Origin: Lampris incognitus
Lineage: Eukaryota > Chordata > Actinopteri > Lampriformes > Lampridae
Direction of reading: 5' to 3'
Assembly (NCBI RefSeq): GCF_029633865.1
Contig: NC_079212.1
Span: 150,165,599 to 150,229,598, forward strand
DNA: 64,000 nt
In this document: positions 1-12,359 of the stretch, piece after piece
Position numbering within the stretch: position 1 is the stretch's first letter
Layout: every line of letters starts with the position of its first letter
Position numbers and translations under genes: made by a program
Notes under the pieces: generated by a model
Told to the model about the DNA's origin: nothing
What the model saw: the letters and a program-made list of their open reading frames with translations, nothing else
Database searches by the model: none

Positions 1-1190
1 TGATTTTTTTGTTGTGATGCTCTCAGTGCAAAAGTTAATGTAGGCTAGTATGGCAGATGTCTGTTCATTAATGTCTGTATGGGAGCCATGGGTAGCTGAA
101 TGTGCAAAAATACTCCAGTCTGTGTTTTCAAAACAGTCCTGGAGTTCAGACACTGCTCCTTTTGGCCAGACAGTGATTGTCTTTACTGCTGGCTTGACCC
201 GTTTTATTAGGGGTTTGTAGGCTGGGACCAGGAACAGGCAGAGGTGGTCAGAATGCCCCAGATGAGGGCAGGGAGAAGCTTTGTATGAGTCCTTGATGTT
301 TGTATAGAGATGGTCCAGGGTGTTTTGTCCCCTAGTGGGGCAGGAGACATGCTGATGGAATTTGGGCAATACAGCCCTGAGGTTAGCCTGATTAAAGTCA
401 CCACCTATGATAAAGGCATTGTCCGGGTGTTGGGTCTGCTGTCTGCTGATGGCACATTGTAGCTGCTTAAGTGCTACCTTAGCATTAGCATGTGTGGGAG
501 GGGGGGTGTATACAGCGGCGATGGTAATGGCCGTTAGCTCCCTGGGCAGGTAGAAAGGCCTGCACTGAATCATAAGGAGCTCCAGATCAGCAGAGCTATG
601 CCTTTCAACCATCTTTATGTTGTTGCACCAAGAGTTACTGACATAAATACTCAAACCTCCTCCGCGGGTCTTGCCGGAGTCCGCTGTCCTGTCGGCACGG
701 AAGGCTGTGCGGCCCGCTAGCTCGACTGCCGAGTCGCCATGTTGCTGTTGAGCCAAGTCTCCGTAAACATCAGAAGACAGCAGTTCTGCAGCCTTTTCTG
801 AGAGGACAGCCTGAGTCTCATCTCCTCCATGTTGTTAGCTAATGACCGGACATTAGCCATGAAGATGCTGGGGAGGGAAGCTTTGAAGGGAGTGCTACTT
901 AGCTTAGCATGTAGCCCGCCACGTTTCCCCCTCTTCTGTTCACGTTGCCGACAGGGGGCAGTGTTTCCACTGAGAGGCCGGTGAGCGGATAATATGGAGG
1001 GGGAAGTTGTCCGTGATGGTGGAGGGGAGTGAGTAATCAGTTCTGAGGTTTAACAGGTCCTGACGGCTGTAGAAGAGCGCAGGACCTACACTTGTAAATA
1101 CACTTACAGCTAACATATAAATAACAAAGAAAACGCAACACCGAACACGGAGCCGCAGTAGCCGCTGCGTCTGGCACGCCGCCATCTTGG
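1..1190 (-). mobile_element. Non-LTR retrotransposon 5' part, AP-endonuclease domain (inverted fragment)
   Basis: Read on the minus strand, this encodes the N-terminal part of a LINE ORF2, the AP-like endonuclease that nicks target DNA for target-primed reverse transcription. Visible pieces in order are an N-terminal MAACQTQRLLRLRVR stretch (start near 1185), an ANVRSLANNMEEMRLRL stretch (near 800-860), an ETWL-like motif, GGDFNQANL (near 390-412), a TRGQNTLDHLYTN stretch and GHSDH (near 250-262), which carries the usual catalytic Asp and His of the fold. The frame is broken: a stop at 940 separates the N-terminal stretch from the rest, and there are further frame changes. The reverse transcriptase half is missing, because the fragment runs off the left edge. 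The family resembles fish CR1/L2-group elements; the clade is my inference. Confidence 0.8.
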
Positions 1191-1199
1191 TTTTCTTGG

Positions 1200-1453
1200 A
1201 AAGCCTGTGGTTATACGTATGTCAGCCTTGTTTCTCTGCACACGTAAGTGTGACCACCATGAATGTTTTGTTGTACTGATTGTGATGTCTATATCTGTGT
1301 ACTTGGCCTGTCTTGTCACTACTGTTCCTTGTTTTTACCTCTCTTTTTTATTTTACTCCCCATCCCCTTCCCCTAGGGGGCACTTACCCCCAACATAGGC
1401 TGTTGTTGTAAATAAGAGTTTGCTCTTGATTAACTTGCCTATTAAAATAAAGG
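1200..1453 (+). mobile_element. LINE 3' UTR end (plus orientation)
   Basis: A C- and T-rich stretch ends in TAAATAAGAGTTTGCTCTTG and then a terminal AAATAAAGG at about 1445-1453. This closely resembles the 3' UTR end common in fish CR1/L2-type LINEs. It lies in the opposite orientation to the endonuclease fragment directly to its left, so the two together look like a 5'-inverted copy. The boundary between them (about 1190-1215) is approximate. Confidence 0.6.
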
Positions 1454-2334
1454 TTGGTGACGGTTGAAACACAGTTATATAATAATGATACTGAAAAATG
1501 CCGGTATCTCAGCATTGCTCTAGATGAGTCTTGCGACGTTCAAGACAAGCCACATTTGGCAGTATTTGTACGGTGTGTGTCAGAAGACTGCACAATGAAG
1601 GAAGAGCTGCTTGACATTGTCCCGTTAAAAGATAGGACCTGTGGCATCGACCTAAAACAGACACTCATGACTGTTGCTGCGAAGGCAGATTTGCAGGTAT
1701 CAAAACTAACGGCAGTAGCCATAGATGGCGCGCCTGCTATGCTGGGATCTGCAAATGGCCTTGTAGGGTTGTGTAAGCCGTTTCCCAGATGTTTGAACAT
1801 TTCCTTGCATTATTCATCAAGAGCACTTGATGTCTAAAAAGCTGAACTTGGACCACGTCATGAAACCTGTGCTAGAAATTGTGAATGTTATTCGCACTCA
1901 TGCTCTCAATCATAGACAGTTCAAAATCCTCGTAGCCGAACTTGACAAAGACCTCCCCAGTGGTCTGTTCCCCAGTGGTCTGTGACCTGAAGCTGCTGTC
2001 TAACTGGTTTCTTCAGATTTTCCAGGGGGCGCAGTTCTGTGTCCCCAGACACTCCCACTTTTATTGGGCAGTGAATTGGTATTGTCTTAATGTTTTTTCA
2101 TCTAATGTGATTGGACAATTCTCGTGGCTGTGAATCATGTTCACACCCATCACCACGCCTCGTCTTGACTGTCAATCATCCACCATCTACGAACCCTGAT
2201 ATAATCTATAGGCTACCTTGTCCTTTTTGATAACTCTGTGACTGTGTGGACATTAAAGCAGCTGTCAGGTGTGCTGCACTAAGGTAAACTGCCCCCCCCC
2301 CCAAAAAAAATTTCTTTAGCACCAGCCGCCACTG
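1454..2334 (+). pseudogene. hAT-superfamily transposase relic with 3' terminal inverted repeat
   Basis: The open stretch 1454-1837 encodes a hAT transposase core related to the GTF2IRD2/ZBED-type group. It contains ALDESCDV (the LDES region with the first catalytic Asp), a KEELLDIVPLKDRT motif, and VAIDGAPAML (second Asp region). A frame change near 1770-1840 is followed by HVMKPVLEIVNVIRTHALNH, which also fits the family. The element ends with GCACCAGCCGCCACTG at 2319-2334, whose reverse complement CAGTGGCGGCTGGTGC is a typical hAT end. The 5' end is missing and the fragment abuts a LINE 3' end. It is not functional. Confidence 0.75.
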
Positions 2335-2796
2335 ATATCAAACTACTTTAAGTTCAAACATTCAAAGCAAACAGGCCAGGCCAGGTTTTCTTTGCTCCTC
2401 GAATGTGGTTCGAATGAATGTGAACGTGTTTGAGAATGTGGTTCTCAGTCAGGTCCTCAGGTCTCAGTCAGGTCCTCAGGTCTCAGTCAGGTCCTGAGGT
2501 TTTCTATTCTGGCAGGCTGACCATGACGTTCCCCTGTTGTTCCAGGTGTTTCTGCCATCTCATCACTTCCAAGCTGAATTAAGAGATGAACCTGCACACC
2601 AGAAAGCCAGTAGTACCGGGGGTCCCTGCGGACCTGAGTCAGGACTACGGCGCCCTCCAGTGTTGGGTGACGTTAGAGCAATAAGGATCTCAGAAAGTAT
2701 CTTCTGTTCAGATGCTCGGCTTCATTTCCAACATGTCAGAAACAATCTCGTAAAATAAACTTCAGTTCACTGCCAAGAAATAAACCCAGTTCTTAT
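2335..2796. other. Unassigned stretch with a short 19-bp tandem triplication
   Basis: No gene is recognised. A 19-bp motif (CAGGTCCTCAGGTCTCAGT) is repeated about three times around 2445-2510. A plus-strand open frame at 2537-2758 follows a possible acceptor (GTTGTTCCAG) and ends near an AATAAA, so a terminal exon of a host gene is conceivable, but I recognise no family in its translation. Confidence 0.4.
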
Positions 2797-5090
2797 TTCT
2801 GCTCACACTCTCCAGCTTCAGCTCTCATTTCTGCTCACACTCTCCAGCTTCAGCTCTCATTTCTGCTCACACTCTCCAGCTTCAGCTCTCATTCCTGCTC
2901 ACACTCTCCAGCTTCAGCTCTCATTTCTGCTCACACTCCAGCTTCAGCTCACATTTCTGCTCACACTCTCCAGCTTCAGCTCACATTTCTGCTCACACTC
3001 CAGCTTCAGCTCACATTTCTGCTCACACTCTCCAGCTTCAGCTCTCATTTCTGCTCACACTCTCCAGCTTCAGCTCACATTTCTGCTCACACTCTCCAGC
3101 TTCAGCTCTCATTTCTGGTCACACTCTCCAGCTTCAGCTCTCATTTCTGCTCACACTGTCCAGCTTCAGCTCATATTTCTGCTCACACTCTCCAGCTTAT
3201 GCTCACATTTCTACTCACACTCTCCAGCTTCAGCTCTAATTTCTACTCACACTCTCCAGCTTCAGCTCTCATTTTCTACTCACACTCTCCAGCTTCAGCT
3301 CTCATTTCTGCTCACACTCCAGCTTCAGCTCTCATTTCTGCTCACACTCTCCAGCTTCAGCTCTCATTTCTGCTCACATTCTCCAGCTTCAGCTCTCATT
3401 TCTGCTCACACTCTCCAGCTTCAGCTCACATTTCTGCTCACACTCTCCAGCTTCAGCTCACATTTCTACTCATACTCTCCAGCTTCAGCTCTAATTTCTA
3501 CTCACACTCTCCAGCTTCAGCTCTAATTTCTACTCACACTCTCCAGCTTCAGCTCTCATTTTCTACTCACACTCTCCAGCTTCATTTCTCATTTCTGCTC
3601 ACACTCTCCAGCTTCAGCTCTCATTTCTGCTCACACTCTCCAGCTTCAGCTCTCATTTCTGCTCACACTCTCCAGCTTCAGCTCTCATTTCTGCTCACAC
3701 TCTCCAGCTTCAGCTCTCATTTCTGCTCACACTCTCCAGCTTGAGCTCTCATTTCTGCTCACACTCTCCAGCTTCAGCTTTAATTTCTGCTCACACTCTC
3801 CAGCTTCAGCTCTCATTTCTGCTCACACTCTCCAGCTTCAGCTCTCATTTCTGCTCACACTCTCCAGCTTCAGCTTTAATTTCTGCTCACACTCTCCAGA
3901 TTCAGCTCTCATATCTGCTCACACTCTCCAGCTTCAGTTCTATTTTCTACTCACACTCTCCAGCTTCAGCTCACATTTCTACTCACACTCTCCAGCTTCA
4001 GCTCACATTTCTACTCACACTCTCCAGCTTCAGTTCTCATTTCTACTCACACTCTGCAGCTTCAGCTCTCATTTCTACTCATACTCTCCAGCTTCAGTTC
4101 TCATTTCTACTCATACTCTCCAGCTTCAGCTCTCATTTCTACTCATACTCTCCAGCTTCAGTTCTCATTTCTACTCATACTCTCCAGCTTCAGCTCTCAT
4201 TTCTACTCATACTCTCCAACTTCAGCTCGCATTTCTGGTCACACTCTCCAGCTTCAGCTCACATTTCTACTCACACTCTCCAGCTTCAGTTCTCATTTCT
4301 ACTCACACTCTCCAGCTTCAGCTCTCATTTCTGCTCACACTCTCCAGCTTCAGTTCTCATTTCTGCTCACACTCTCCAGCTTCAGTTCTCATTTCTACTC
4401 ATACTCTCCAACTTCTGCTCGCATTTCTGGTCACACTCTCCAGCTTCAGCTCACAATTCTACTCACACTCTCCAGCTTCAGTTCTCATTTCTACTCACAC
4501 TCTCCAGCTTCAGCTCTCATTTCTGCTCACACTCTCCAGCTTCAGTTCTCATTTCTACTCATACTCTCCAGCTTCAGTTCTCATTTCTACTCATACTCTC
4601 CAACTTCTGCTCGCATTTCTGGTCACACTCTCCAGCTTCAGCTCTAATTTCTACTCATACTCTCCAGCTTCAGTTCTCATTTCTACTCACACTCTCCAGC
4701 TTCAGCTCTCATTTCTACTCATACTCTCCAGCTTCAGTTCTCATTTCTACTCATACTCTCCAACTTCAGCTCACATTTCTACTCACACTCTCCAGCTTCA
4801 ACTCTCATTTCTGCTCACACTCTCCAGCTTCAGCTCTAATTTCTACTCACACTCTCCAGCTTCAGCTCTCATTTCTACTCATACTCTCCAGCTTCAGCTC
4901 TAATTTCTACTCACACTCTCCAGCTTCAGCTCTCATTTCTACTCATACTCTCCAGCTTCAGTTCTCATTTCTACTCATAGTCTCCAGCTTCAGCTCACAT
5001 TTCTACTCACACTCTCCAGCTTCAGTTCTCATTTCTACTCATACTCTTCAGCTTCAGTTCTCATTTCTACTCACACTCTCCAGCTTCAGC
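2797..5090. repeat. 32-bp minisatellite array, about 70 units
   Basis: The unit includes CTCACACTCTCCAGCTTCAG followed by a CTCATTTCTG-like segment and has a 32-bp period. Variants swap TCTGCTC/TCTACTC and CAGCTC/CAGTTC. The unit has no stop codon on the plus strand in most copies and 32 is not a multiple of three, so long frames (for example 3741-5165) arise by chance. The array lies just beyond the splice donor of the minus-strand mkrn2os-like exon, so it probably occupies that gene's first intron. Confidence 0.95.
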
Positions 5091-5101
5091 TGTGTGTGTG
5101 T

Positions 5102-5137
<36 letters not shown>
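5091..5137. repeat. (GT)n microsatellite overlapping a splice donor
   Basis: A nearly pure GT/CA run with one TATG interruption. Its right end supplies the GTACAC donor of the minus-strand exon at 5138-5340. Confidence 0.95.
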
Positions 5138-5340
5138 CTGTCGAGGTTCTCCTGCGGGCAGGTGAGGAGGAAACTGCAGGAGGTCTTGTGTCCATTGGTG
5201 AAAGGAGAAGGGAGACAGACTGGTGCCTCCTCCAGCCTCCTCCCTGTCAGACTCTCTCCACATGCTGGACAGTCCTCTGGCACTGAGAAGCAGAAGATCT
5301 CCTTCTGACAGTGACTGAACTTCACCACTGATCTCTCCAT
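5138..5340 (-). CDS. mkrn2os-like: First coding exon of a second MKRN2OS-like gene (orphan in window)
   Basis: ATG at 5340 opens a 203-nt exon encoding 67 codons plus two bases, ending CAG|GTACAC at 5138/5137. It aligns with exon 1 of the complete mkrn2os gene at 29904-30154. Both have F-HC---I--F near the start, then CP-C-E, APV-LP-PF-NGH and a C-F---C ending, and both exons end in the same phase (2). The local motif PSPFTNGHKTSCSFLL resembles vertebrate MKRN2OS as I remember it. Teleosts can carry tandem mkrn2os copies, which would explain two. The protein family has no known activity. No second, third or fourth exon is visible between here and position 1, so this is either the start of a gene continuing left of the window or a stranded exon. 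Confidence 0.7.
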
Positions 5341-5500
5341 CTATCCTCTCCTCCTGGTCTCTGCCCTTTCCTCGTCCCAGTCTCTGCTCTTTCCTCCTCC
5401 TGGTCTCTGCTCTTTCCTCCTCCCGGTCTTTGCTCTTTTCTCCTCCTGGTCTCTGCTCTTTCCTCCTCCTGGTCTCTGCTCTTTCCTCCTCACCACTTGC
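5341..5500. repeat. 23-bp minisatellite upstream of the mkrn2os-like exon
   Basis: About six copies of a 23-bp motif such as TCCTCCTGGTCTCTGCTCTT lie immediately 5' of the ATG at 5340 on the minus strand, so they fall in the presumptive 5' UTR or promoter of that gene. Confidence 0.8.
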
Positions 5501-7644
<2,144 letters not shown>

Positions 7645-7755
7645 TATATATATATATATATAATATGATAAAATACAGTGAGTCAAGTAAATTCTTTTAT
7701 GAGACAGTATAAGCCTGTTTCATGCCATAAGCAATCATCAGCTGTCCAACCCTCA

Positions 7756-8115
7756 CCTATGGTCATGAGCTTTGGGTAGTGACTGAAAGGGTGAGATGGT
7801 GGATACAAGCGGCTGAAATGAGTTTCCTCCGTAGGGTGTCTGGGCTCAGCCTTAGAGATAGGGTGAGGAGCTCGAACATCCAGAGGGAGCTCGGAGTAGA
7901 GCCGCTGCTCCTTCGCGTTGAAAGGAGCCAGTTGAGGTGGTTCGGGCATCTGATCAGGATGCCTCCTGGGCGCCTTCCTTTGGAGGTTTTCCGGGCACGG
8001 CCCACTGGGAGGAGACCCCGGGGTAGACCTAGAACTCGCTGGAGGGACTACATGGCCCATCTGGCCTGGGAACGCCTTGGGATCCCCCAGAAGGAGCATA
8101 GCTCGAGACTCACGC
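7756..8115 (+). mobile_element. Non-LTR retrotransposon ORF2 C-terminal fragment (RTE-like)
   Basis: The plus-strand frame 7779-8120 encodes the conserved tail of a fish LINE reverse transcriptase. Visible blocks are AAEMSFLRRVSGLSLRDRVR, RSQLRWFGHLIRMPPGRL, GRRPRGRPRTRWRDY and LAWERLGIP. No reverse transcriptase core is present. The clade (RTE group, Rex3-like) is an inference from these blocks. Confidence 0.75.
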
Positions 8116-8550
8116 ATTGAGACCCCGGATCTCACGGTCTCGCGCATAGGTTACGAAATCTCACGCATCCCATGAAATCTCACGCATCCCATCCAGAACT
8201 GGTTAGCTGCACACATAGCAAGGGAAAAGGCTCTATAATCCTGTTAACGAAATAGCCTGTACTTTAGTATATTACTTGGTTTGATGTGATTTGTTAGTGT
8301 CAGAAATACATGAGCAAGGTAAAATGTAATTGGTTGAGCGTCACTACATCTAACTGGCTGAGCGTTACTTTACCCAATCAGACACATTCCTCGGTCTTGC
8401 TCCTCGATGGTGGGCTTAGGGCTTGTGTTACTTGATGTTTGCGACAGCTAGAAAAATGTCAAAATGAAAGTTAAGCGGTGCACGCACATAGAAAACCAAA
8501 CTCAACAGTGAATGGATCAAGTCCTGTCCTGGACATGGACGCATTCATCG
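8116..8550. other. No gene; short direct repeats
   Basis: Contains two adjacent copies of AAATCTCACGCATCCCAT (about 8155-8192) and otherwise unassigned sequence. It may belong to the transposon-derived fragment on its right. Confidence 0.35.
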
Positions 8551-8820
8551 AGACAGACTGGATGTCTACAAATGTTTCTGTGACATTTGCAAAAGATCTG
8601 CAAGCTGTGCTCACCAAGGTGCTGAACGCCACAGCAGTGGCGAGGAGCACAGAGAGAAGAAACAAGCCATGGCGGGTATGGCTTCGTTGCAAACCTTCTT
8701 TTTACCAAACGCTTCACCATTGCAAGAGAAGATCACCAAGGCCGAAGTGTTGTTTTCTAATTTGCTGGTGGAACTCAGTTTACCAACCACCACAGCAAAC
8801 CACATCGGGTGTTGACGTCA
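8551..8820 (+). pseudogene. BED/hAT-like transposon-derived protein fragment
   Basis: In the frame beginning near 8560 (DVYKCFCDICKRSAS) the sequence shows a zinc-binding CFCDIC...H pattern, a SLQTFFLPNASPLQEKITKA block and EVLFSNLLVELSLP...ANH. This resembles the N-terminal zinc-finger region of transposase-derived proteins common in fish genomes (hAT-like). The frame is short and lacks the catalytic region. Another frame over the same bases (8478-8972) is a shadow. Confidence 0.5.
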
Positions 8821-9112
8821 TTTTGAGAGCAGGAATACCGGCTCAACTAGACTCATTCACGGAGAGCAAAACCATGCGTGCACTTCGTCAGTGTTGCTGG
8901 AACCGGAAAGAAATCTATTCATTTTGCGCATGCTTTTTTATAGACCACAGGTCAACACAACAGCGCCTGTAGTGGCGACATCAGTATAAGAGCACATACA
9001 CATAACCTTGGCCTAGCCAATATGTTAACACCCCCACTTGCTCTATCCTGTACACATCAGTCCCAAAACATAGACTGTAATCACAACACGTCTGGTAGTT
9101 ACACACAGTAGG

Positions 9113-9602
9113 CTACTTTACACCACTGAGTGAGTCATTGTCACTTGCAGCGATAATTAGGTCATCCACCCAAATTATCAGAATGACCCTTTCATTTTCA
9201 GCTTGTTTGTAATAGACACAATGGTCTTCTGGATTCTGTACAAAACCATTTTTACCGAGGTGATCATGTAACACTCTATTCCAGTTTTGTCCTGATTGTT
9301 TCAGAGCATACAGTGACTTGTTTAATTTACAGACTAACTGTTTGTCTGTGTCTGATTTAACCTCAGATCCTTCGGGCTGCTCCATGTACACCTCACAATC
9401 AGTTGGAGCATGGAGGTAAGCTGTTTTATCATCCATTTGGTGGAGGACTAGGTTATCCTGAACAGCCATTTGCATCAAGGTGAGGTTATATTTGCAGTTG
9501 GAGAGAAAGTCTCCATATAGTCTATCCCAGCTAGGTGACTATAACCTTTTGCAACATATCTGGCCTTGTAGGTCTCAGAGCTGTCTGCATTGTCTTTGAT
9601 TG
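9113..9602 (-). pseudogene. Copia reverse transcriptase, central part (left of insertion)
   Basis: Contains YKARYVAKGYSH and GIDYMETFSPTA, then in another frame LHQMDDKTAYLHA, YMEQPEGSE, LNKSLYALKQS and the catalytic-site block IWVDDLIIAASD (the family usually has YVDD here). It ends at 9113, and RNase H and the 3' LTR are absent. Confidence 0.88.
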
Positions 9603-11163
9603 TGTAACCCACATGATTACATGTACCCTGTGACGTATGTAAGTTCCACGAGTAGCCTCTAGGAGGCACACGAGCTACAGAGTTTAAACCATACAAACAA
9701 CCGTCAACAATAGAGAAGAGAAATAAGGATATTTAGAAATACGGACAACTTTGACTATGGATACTTGAATTATTGATAGTTGAACTACGGATATTTGAGC
9801 TACAGGACATTTGAACTACGACATAAAGATCCCCCCCACGGAGCTTCCTTGGTGAGCCGCTAGCCAAAGCTAAAAAGTAAACAGCTTTCTGTGTTCCATG
9901 TAATCATAGCCATTTACGTAGGATATCTTGATTTTATCCAAAGACAGATGATCTCCTGTTGAAGGAAGAAGGAAGACTCTCGTCTCTTGTGTTTTGTACG
10001 CTGCTGGAATCCTGGTGAGATAAGAGTTTAAAATCTTGAAATCTAAAGACTGACAATTTTCCATTGGTTGCTAAGCTAAGCTAACCCAGCTAAAACGTAT
10101 ATCTATGATCCTTAGCAGTTCCCATATGATTCAGAGCTTTAAAACCAGTCAGGACACCCGGTCCATAGGGTTTATTTGATGTAGGAATGTTAGACATTTT
10201 AATATAATAATATGCTTGTTAAAAAAACCTGTAAGCTCCAGTTGCCACTAGCCACCGAGCCAACTCGGGCTACATGGCATCCATGGAACCCATAGCAGCC
10301 AGCTAGACGTGAATTCACGTTGATAGTGCCGTCTGACTGTCATGCAGCCTGGCTGCGATGACATTGTTTTTAACTGTTCTTACAGCAATAGGCTGTTGTC
10401 CTTCAGCCGCATATTAGTTATATGTAGGAAATGATTTAATTCTGAGAATTGACTCTAGATTTGGGTATTTTTATTTTGTTTGTAATTGTTTGATAGAGAT
10501 TGCAATTAATAAGGAATCTGTACAATTTTGTGCAGACTGGTTTTTTAGTACCCCGAACAACCCCCCTTGCTGCACCCTTTTGGAACCCTTGGATACCCCC
10601 TTTGGATTGCCCCCATCATCGCCCTGGATTTGGATTCATCATCATCGCCTCTACATTAACTTGCCCCTGTGATTGTGGTAGGATCTGGACATTGCACCTA
10701 GCACAGATTGGAAGACTGAATCATTCCCCCTTTTCTTTTCTTGATTATTTTCTTTGAGTGCACTCATACTTTATTTTGGATTATTTTCTTTAATTTGTTA
10801 GTGTAGAATATGGCTGCATAAGTAATATATTAGAAGGGTATAAAATAGAATATAGATAGATGTAGACAATAAATAGAATATTAGGGAGAACTTTTAAAAA
10901 GTATAATAGAGTAAAATATATACATATATATATATATAACACATCTAATTTAGTATTGATATTGAAATAACTTTACTTTGAACTGTTGAAATAAATTGGT
11001 TTTTTATTGTAAACTATACCCACGAGTGTGTGTGTTGTCTTTGGGGTGAGTACTAGAATCTGGTCTAGAAAAAAACCTAGACCAATCTCCATTGAACTTA
11101 GACATTAGACTGTAAACTGTCCCTGCGCAGGCATAGGCCCATTCCCCTGTCGTGCAGGTTACA
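9603..11163 (+). mobile_element. Solo-LTR-like insertion inside the copia relic
   Basis: A 1561-bp block begins TGTAACCC and ends GGTTACA, giving a TG...CA ended sequence with a 7-bp inverted repeat at its ends. It is flanked by the 4-bp duplication ATTG (9599-9602 and 11164-11167). Removing it rejoins the copia reverse transcriptase region. It has no recognisable coding sequence, is AT-rich toward 10800-10950, and has AATAAA motifs near 10869 and 10990 on the plus strand. A large solo LTR left by recombination fits best. Its TGTAACCCAC start matches the gypsy LTR at 61461 in this window. Confidence 0.7.
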
Positions 11164-11475
11164 ATTGCATAAACCCAACGATCCCCACTGCTTTCCTTTA
11201 CCTTCTGGCAGTGTGGTCAGTGTGAAAGTATCATTTCCCATAAGAGAATCCACTTCTTCCTTCACAGCACTAGCCCACATTTCTGACTTTGTTGAGCTCA
11301 TGGCTTTGAAGGTTTGTGGTACATCACAGGCCACTCTGGAGCAGTAGTCAATATTGGTTAATATCTGGTCATTACACTCAACTTCACATTTGTAGTCTTC
11401 CAAGTACTCAGGAGTTTTCCTATCTCTTTTGGGGTAACGTGCCCCATGACTCCTCTCTGTTCTAAGTGTCCTCAT
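11164..11475 (-). pseudogene. Copia reverse transcriptase N-terminal part (right of insertion)
   Basis: Contains MWASAVKEEVDSLMGNDTF, the usual start of the copia reverse transcriptase (W..A...E...L..N.T), then a frame slip. The coding sequence stops at the insertion boundary at 11163 and resumes at 9602. Confidence 0.8.
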
Positions 11476-11788
11476 TACTCTCTAGATTTTCAATTTTAGC
11501 CTCCTGGTTCTCTTTTGGACTCTGGTCAGCCATCTTGGCCGGGACATATTCCTTCCCATGAAAATCATCATCAGTCATTTCTGGATGTGTCTGAGTTTGG
11601 CGTTCAAAGCCACTTTTTGTGACAAATTTGACTAGCCTGTGTTTTAGGACCTTCCCAGTGTCTGGGTAGTAGACTAGGTATGATGGGCTATTCTTATCAT
11701 ATCCTGCAAAAATCCCCTTTTCACACCGTGTATCCAACTTTTTCTTGTCTTGCTTGTATGCATAGCACACTGATCCAAACACTCTCAT
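11462..11788 (-). pseudogene. Copia integrase C-terminal region
   Basis: Continues the element after a frame change. MRVFGSVCYAYK and GIFAGYDKNSPSYLVYYP are the typical copia post-integrase blocks (FG..CY, G.F.GY). An acidic linker follows up to 11462. Confidence 0.85.
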
Positions 11789-11798
11789 CTTTGACCCA

Positions 11799-12311
11799 TC
11801 AGGCCTTTTCCCCTGTCAGCATGTAGTATGGAGTCTGGTTCACACGCCTGTTGTAGCACCTGCTCCGAATTACTGCAGCAACCATCACAGCATATGTCCA
11901 CAAATTCTTAGGTAAGTTGCTTTCGATTAACACGCGCCTTGCCGTTTCAAACAGTGTTCTCCAATTCCTCTCAGCAGTCCCATTTTGATGGGCTGAGTAA
12001 GGGGCTGAAGTCTCGTGCCTTATGGTATTCTTACTAAGTAAAGACTGAAAATCCCGTCCTGTGAACTCTGTGCCATTATCTGACCTTATACACTTGATCT
12101 TCCCATAGGGGGCAGTGTCAGCTATGAACTTTTCAGTAGCTTTGGCAGCATCACTCTTTGTTTTCAGGAAATACACATAGACTACTCCTGAGTAATCATC
12201 AGTAAATGCCAGAGTATATCTGAACCTGTCTTTTGCCTCGTGCTCTGTTGGGCCGCATAAGTCAGTGTGTGGCGACGGGCGCGGCCAAACATCGGTACAC
12301 AAAAGAGCCAC
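11799..12311 (-). pseudogene. Copia integrase core
   Basis: Contains HTDLCGP (first Asp), YTLAFTDDYSGVVYVYFLK, CIRSDNGTEF (second Asp) and YSAHQNGTAERNWRTLFE (Glu), the DDE triad of copia integrases. The N-terminal zinc-binding domain is missing and the frame ends at 11799 near a frameshift into the next segment. Confidence 0.88.
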
Positions 12312-12359
12312 TCATATCAATAGCTCTGACAACGACTCCTAGAGGATCAATTCTGAGTC

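Larger units (their letters stand above)
9113..12311 (-). mobile_element. Ty1/copia retrotransposon pol relic
   Basis: On the minus strand the order from right to left is integrase, integrase C-terminal region, then reverse transcriptase. Integrase before reverse transcriptase defines Ty1/copia rather than gypsy order. The relic has several frame breaks, lacks gag, protease, RNase H and LTRs, and is split by a 1561-bp insertion at 9603-11163. It is not functional. Confidence 0.9.

Noticed and set aside
2521-2760. Possible last exon of a neighbouring gene such as tsen2 (expected next to mkrn2os from vertebrate gene order)
   Set aside because: The translation in all plus frames lacks recognisable TSEN2 C-terminal features; left as unassigned.
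3199-5165. Open frames with Ser/His/Leu periodic peptides
   Set aside because: By-product of the 32-bp minisatellite, which is stop-free in its frames.
7683-8147. Minus-strand 154-codon frame over 7683-8147
   Set aside because: Shadow of the plus-strand LINE reverse transcriptase tail, which has the recognisable conserved blocks.
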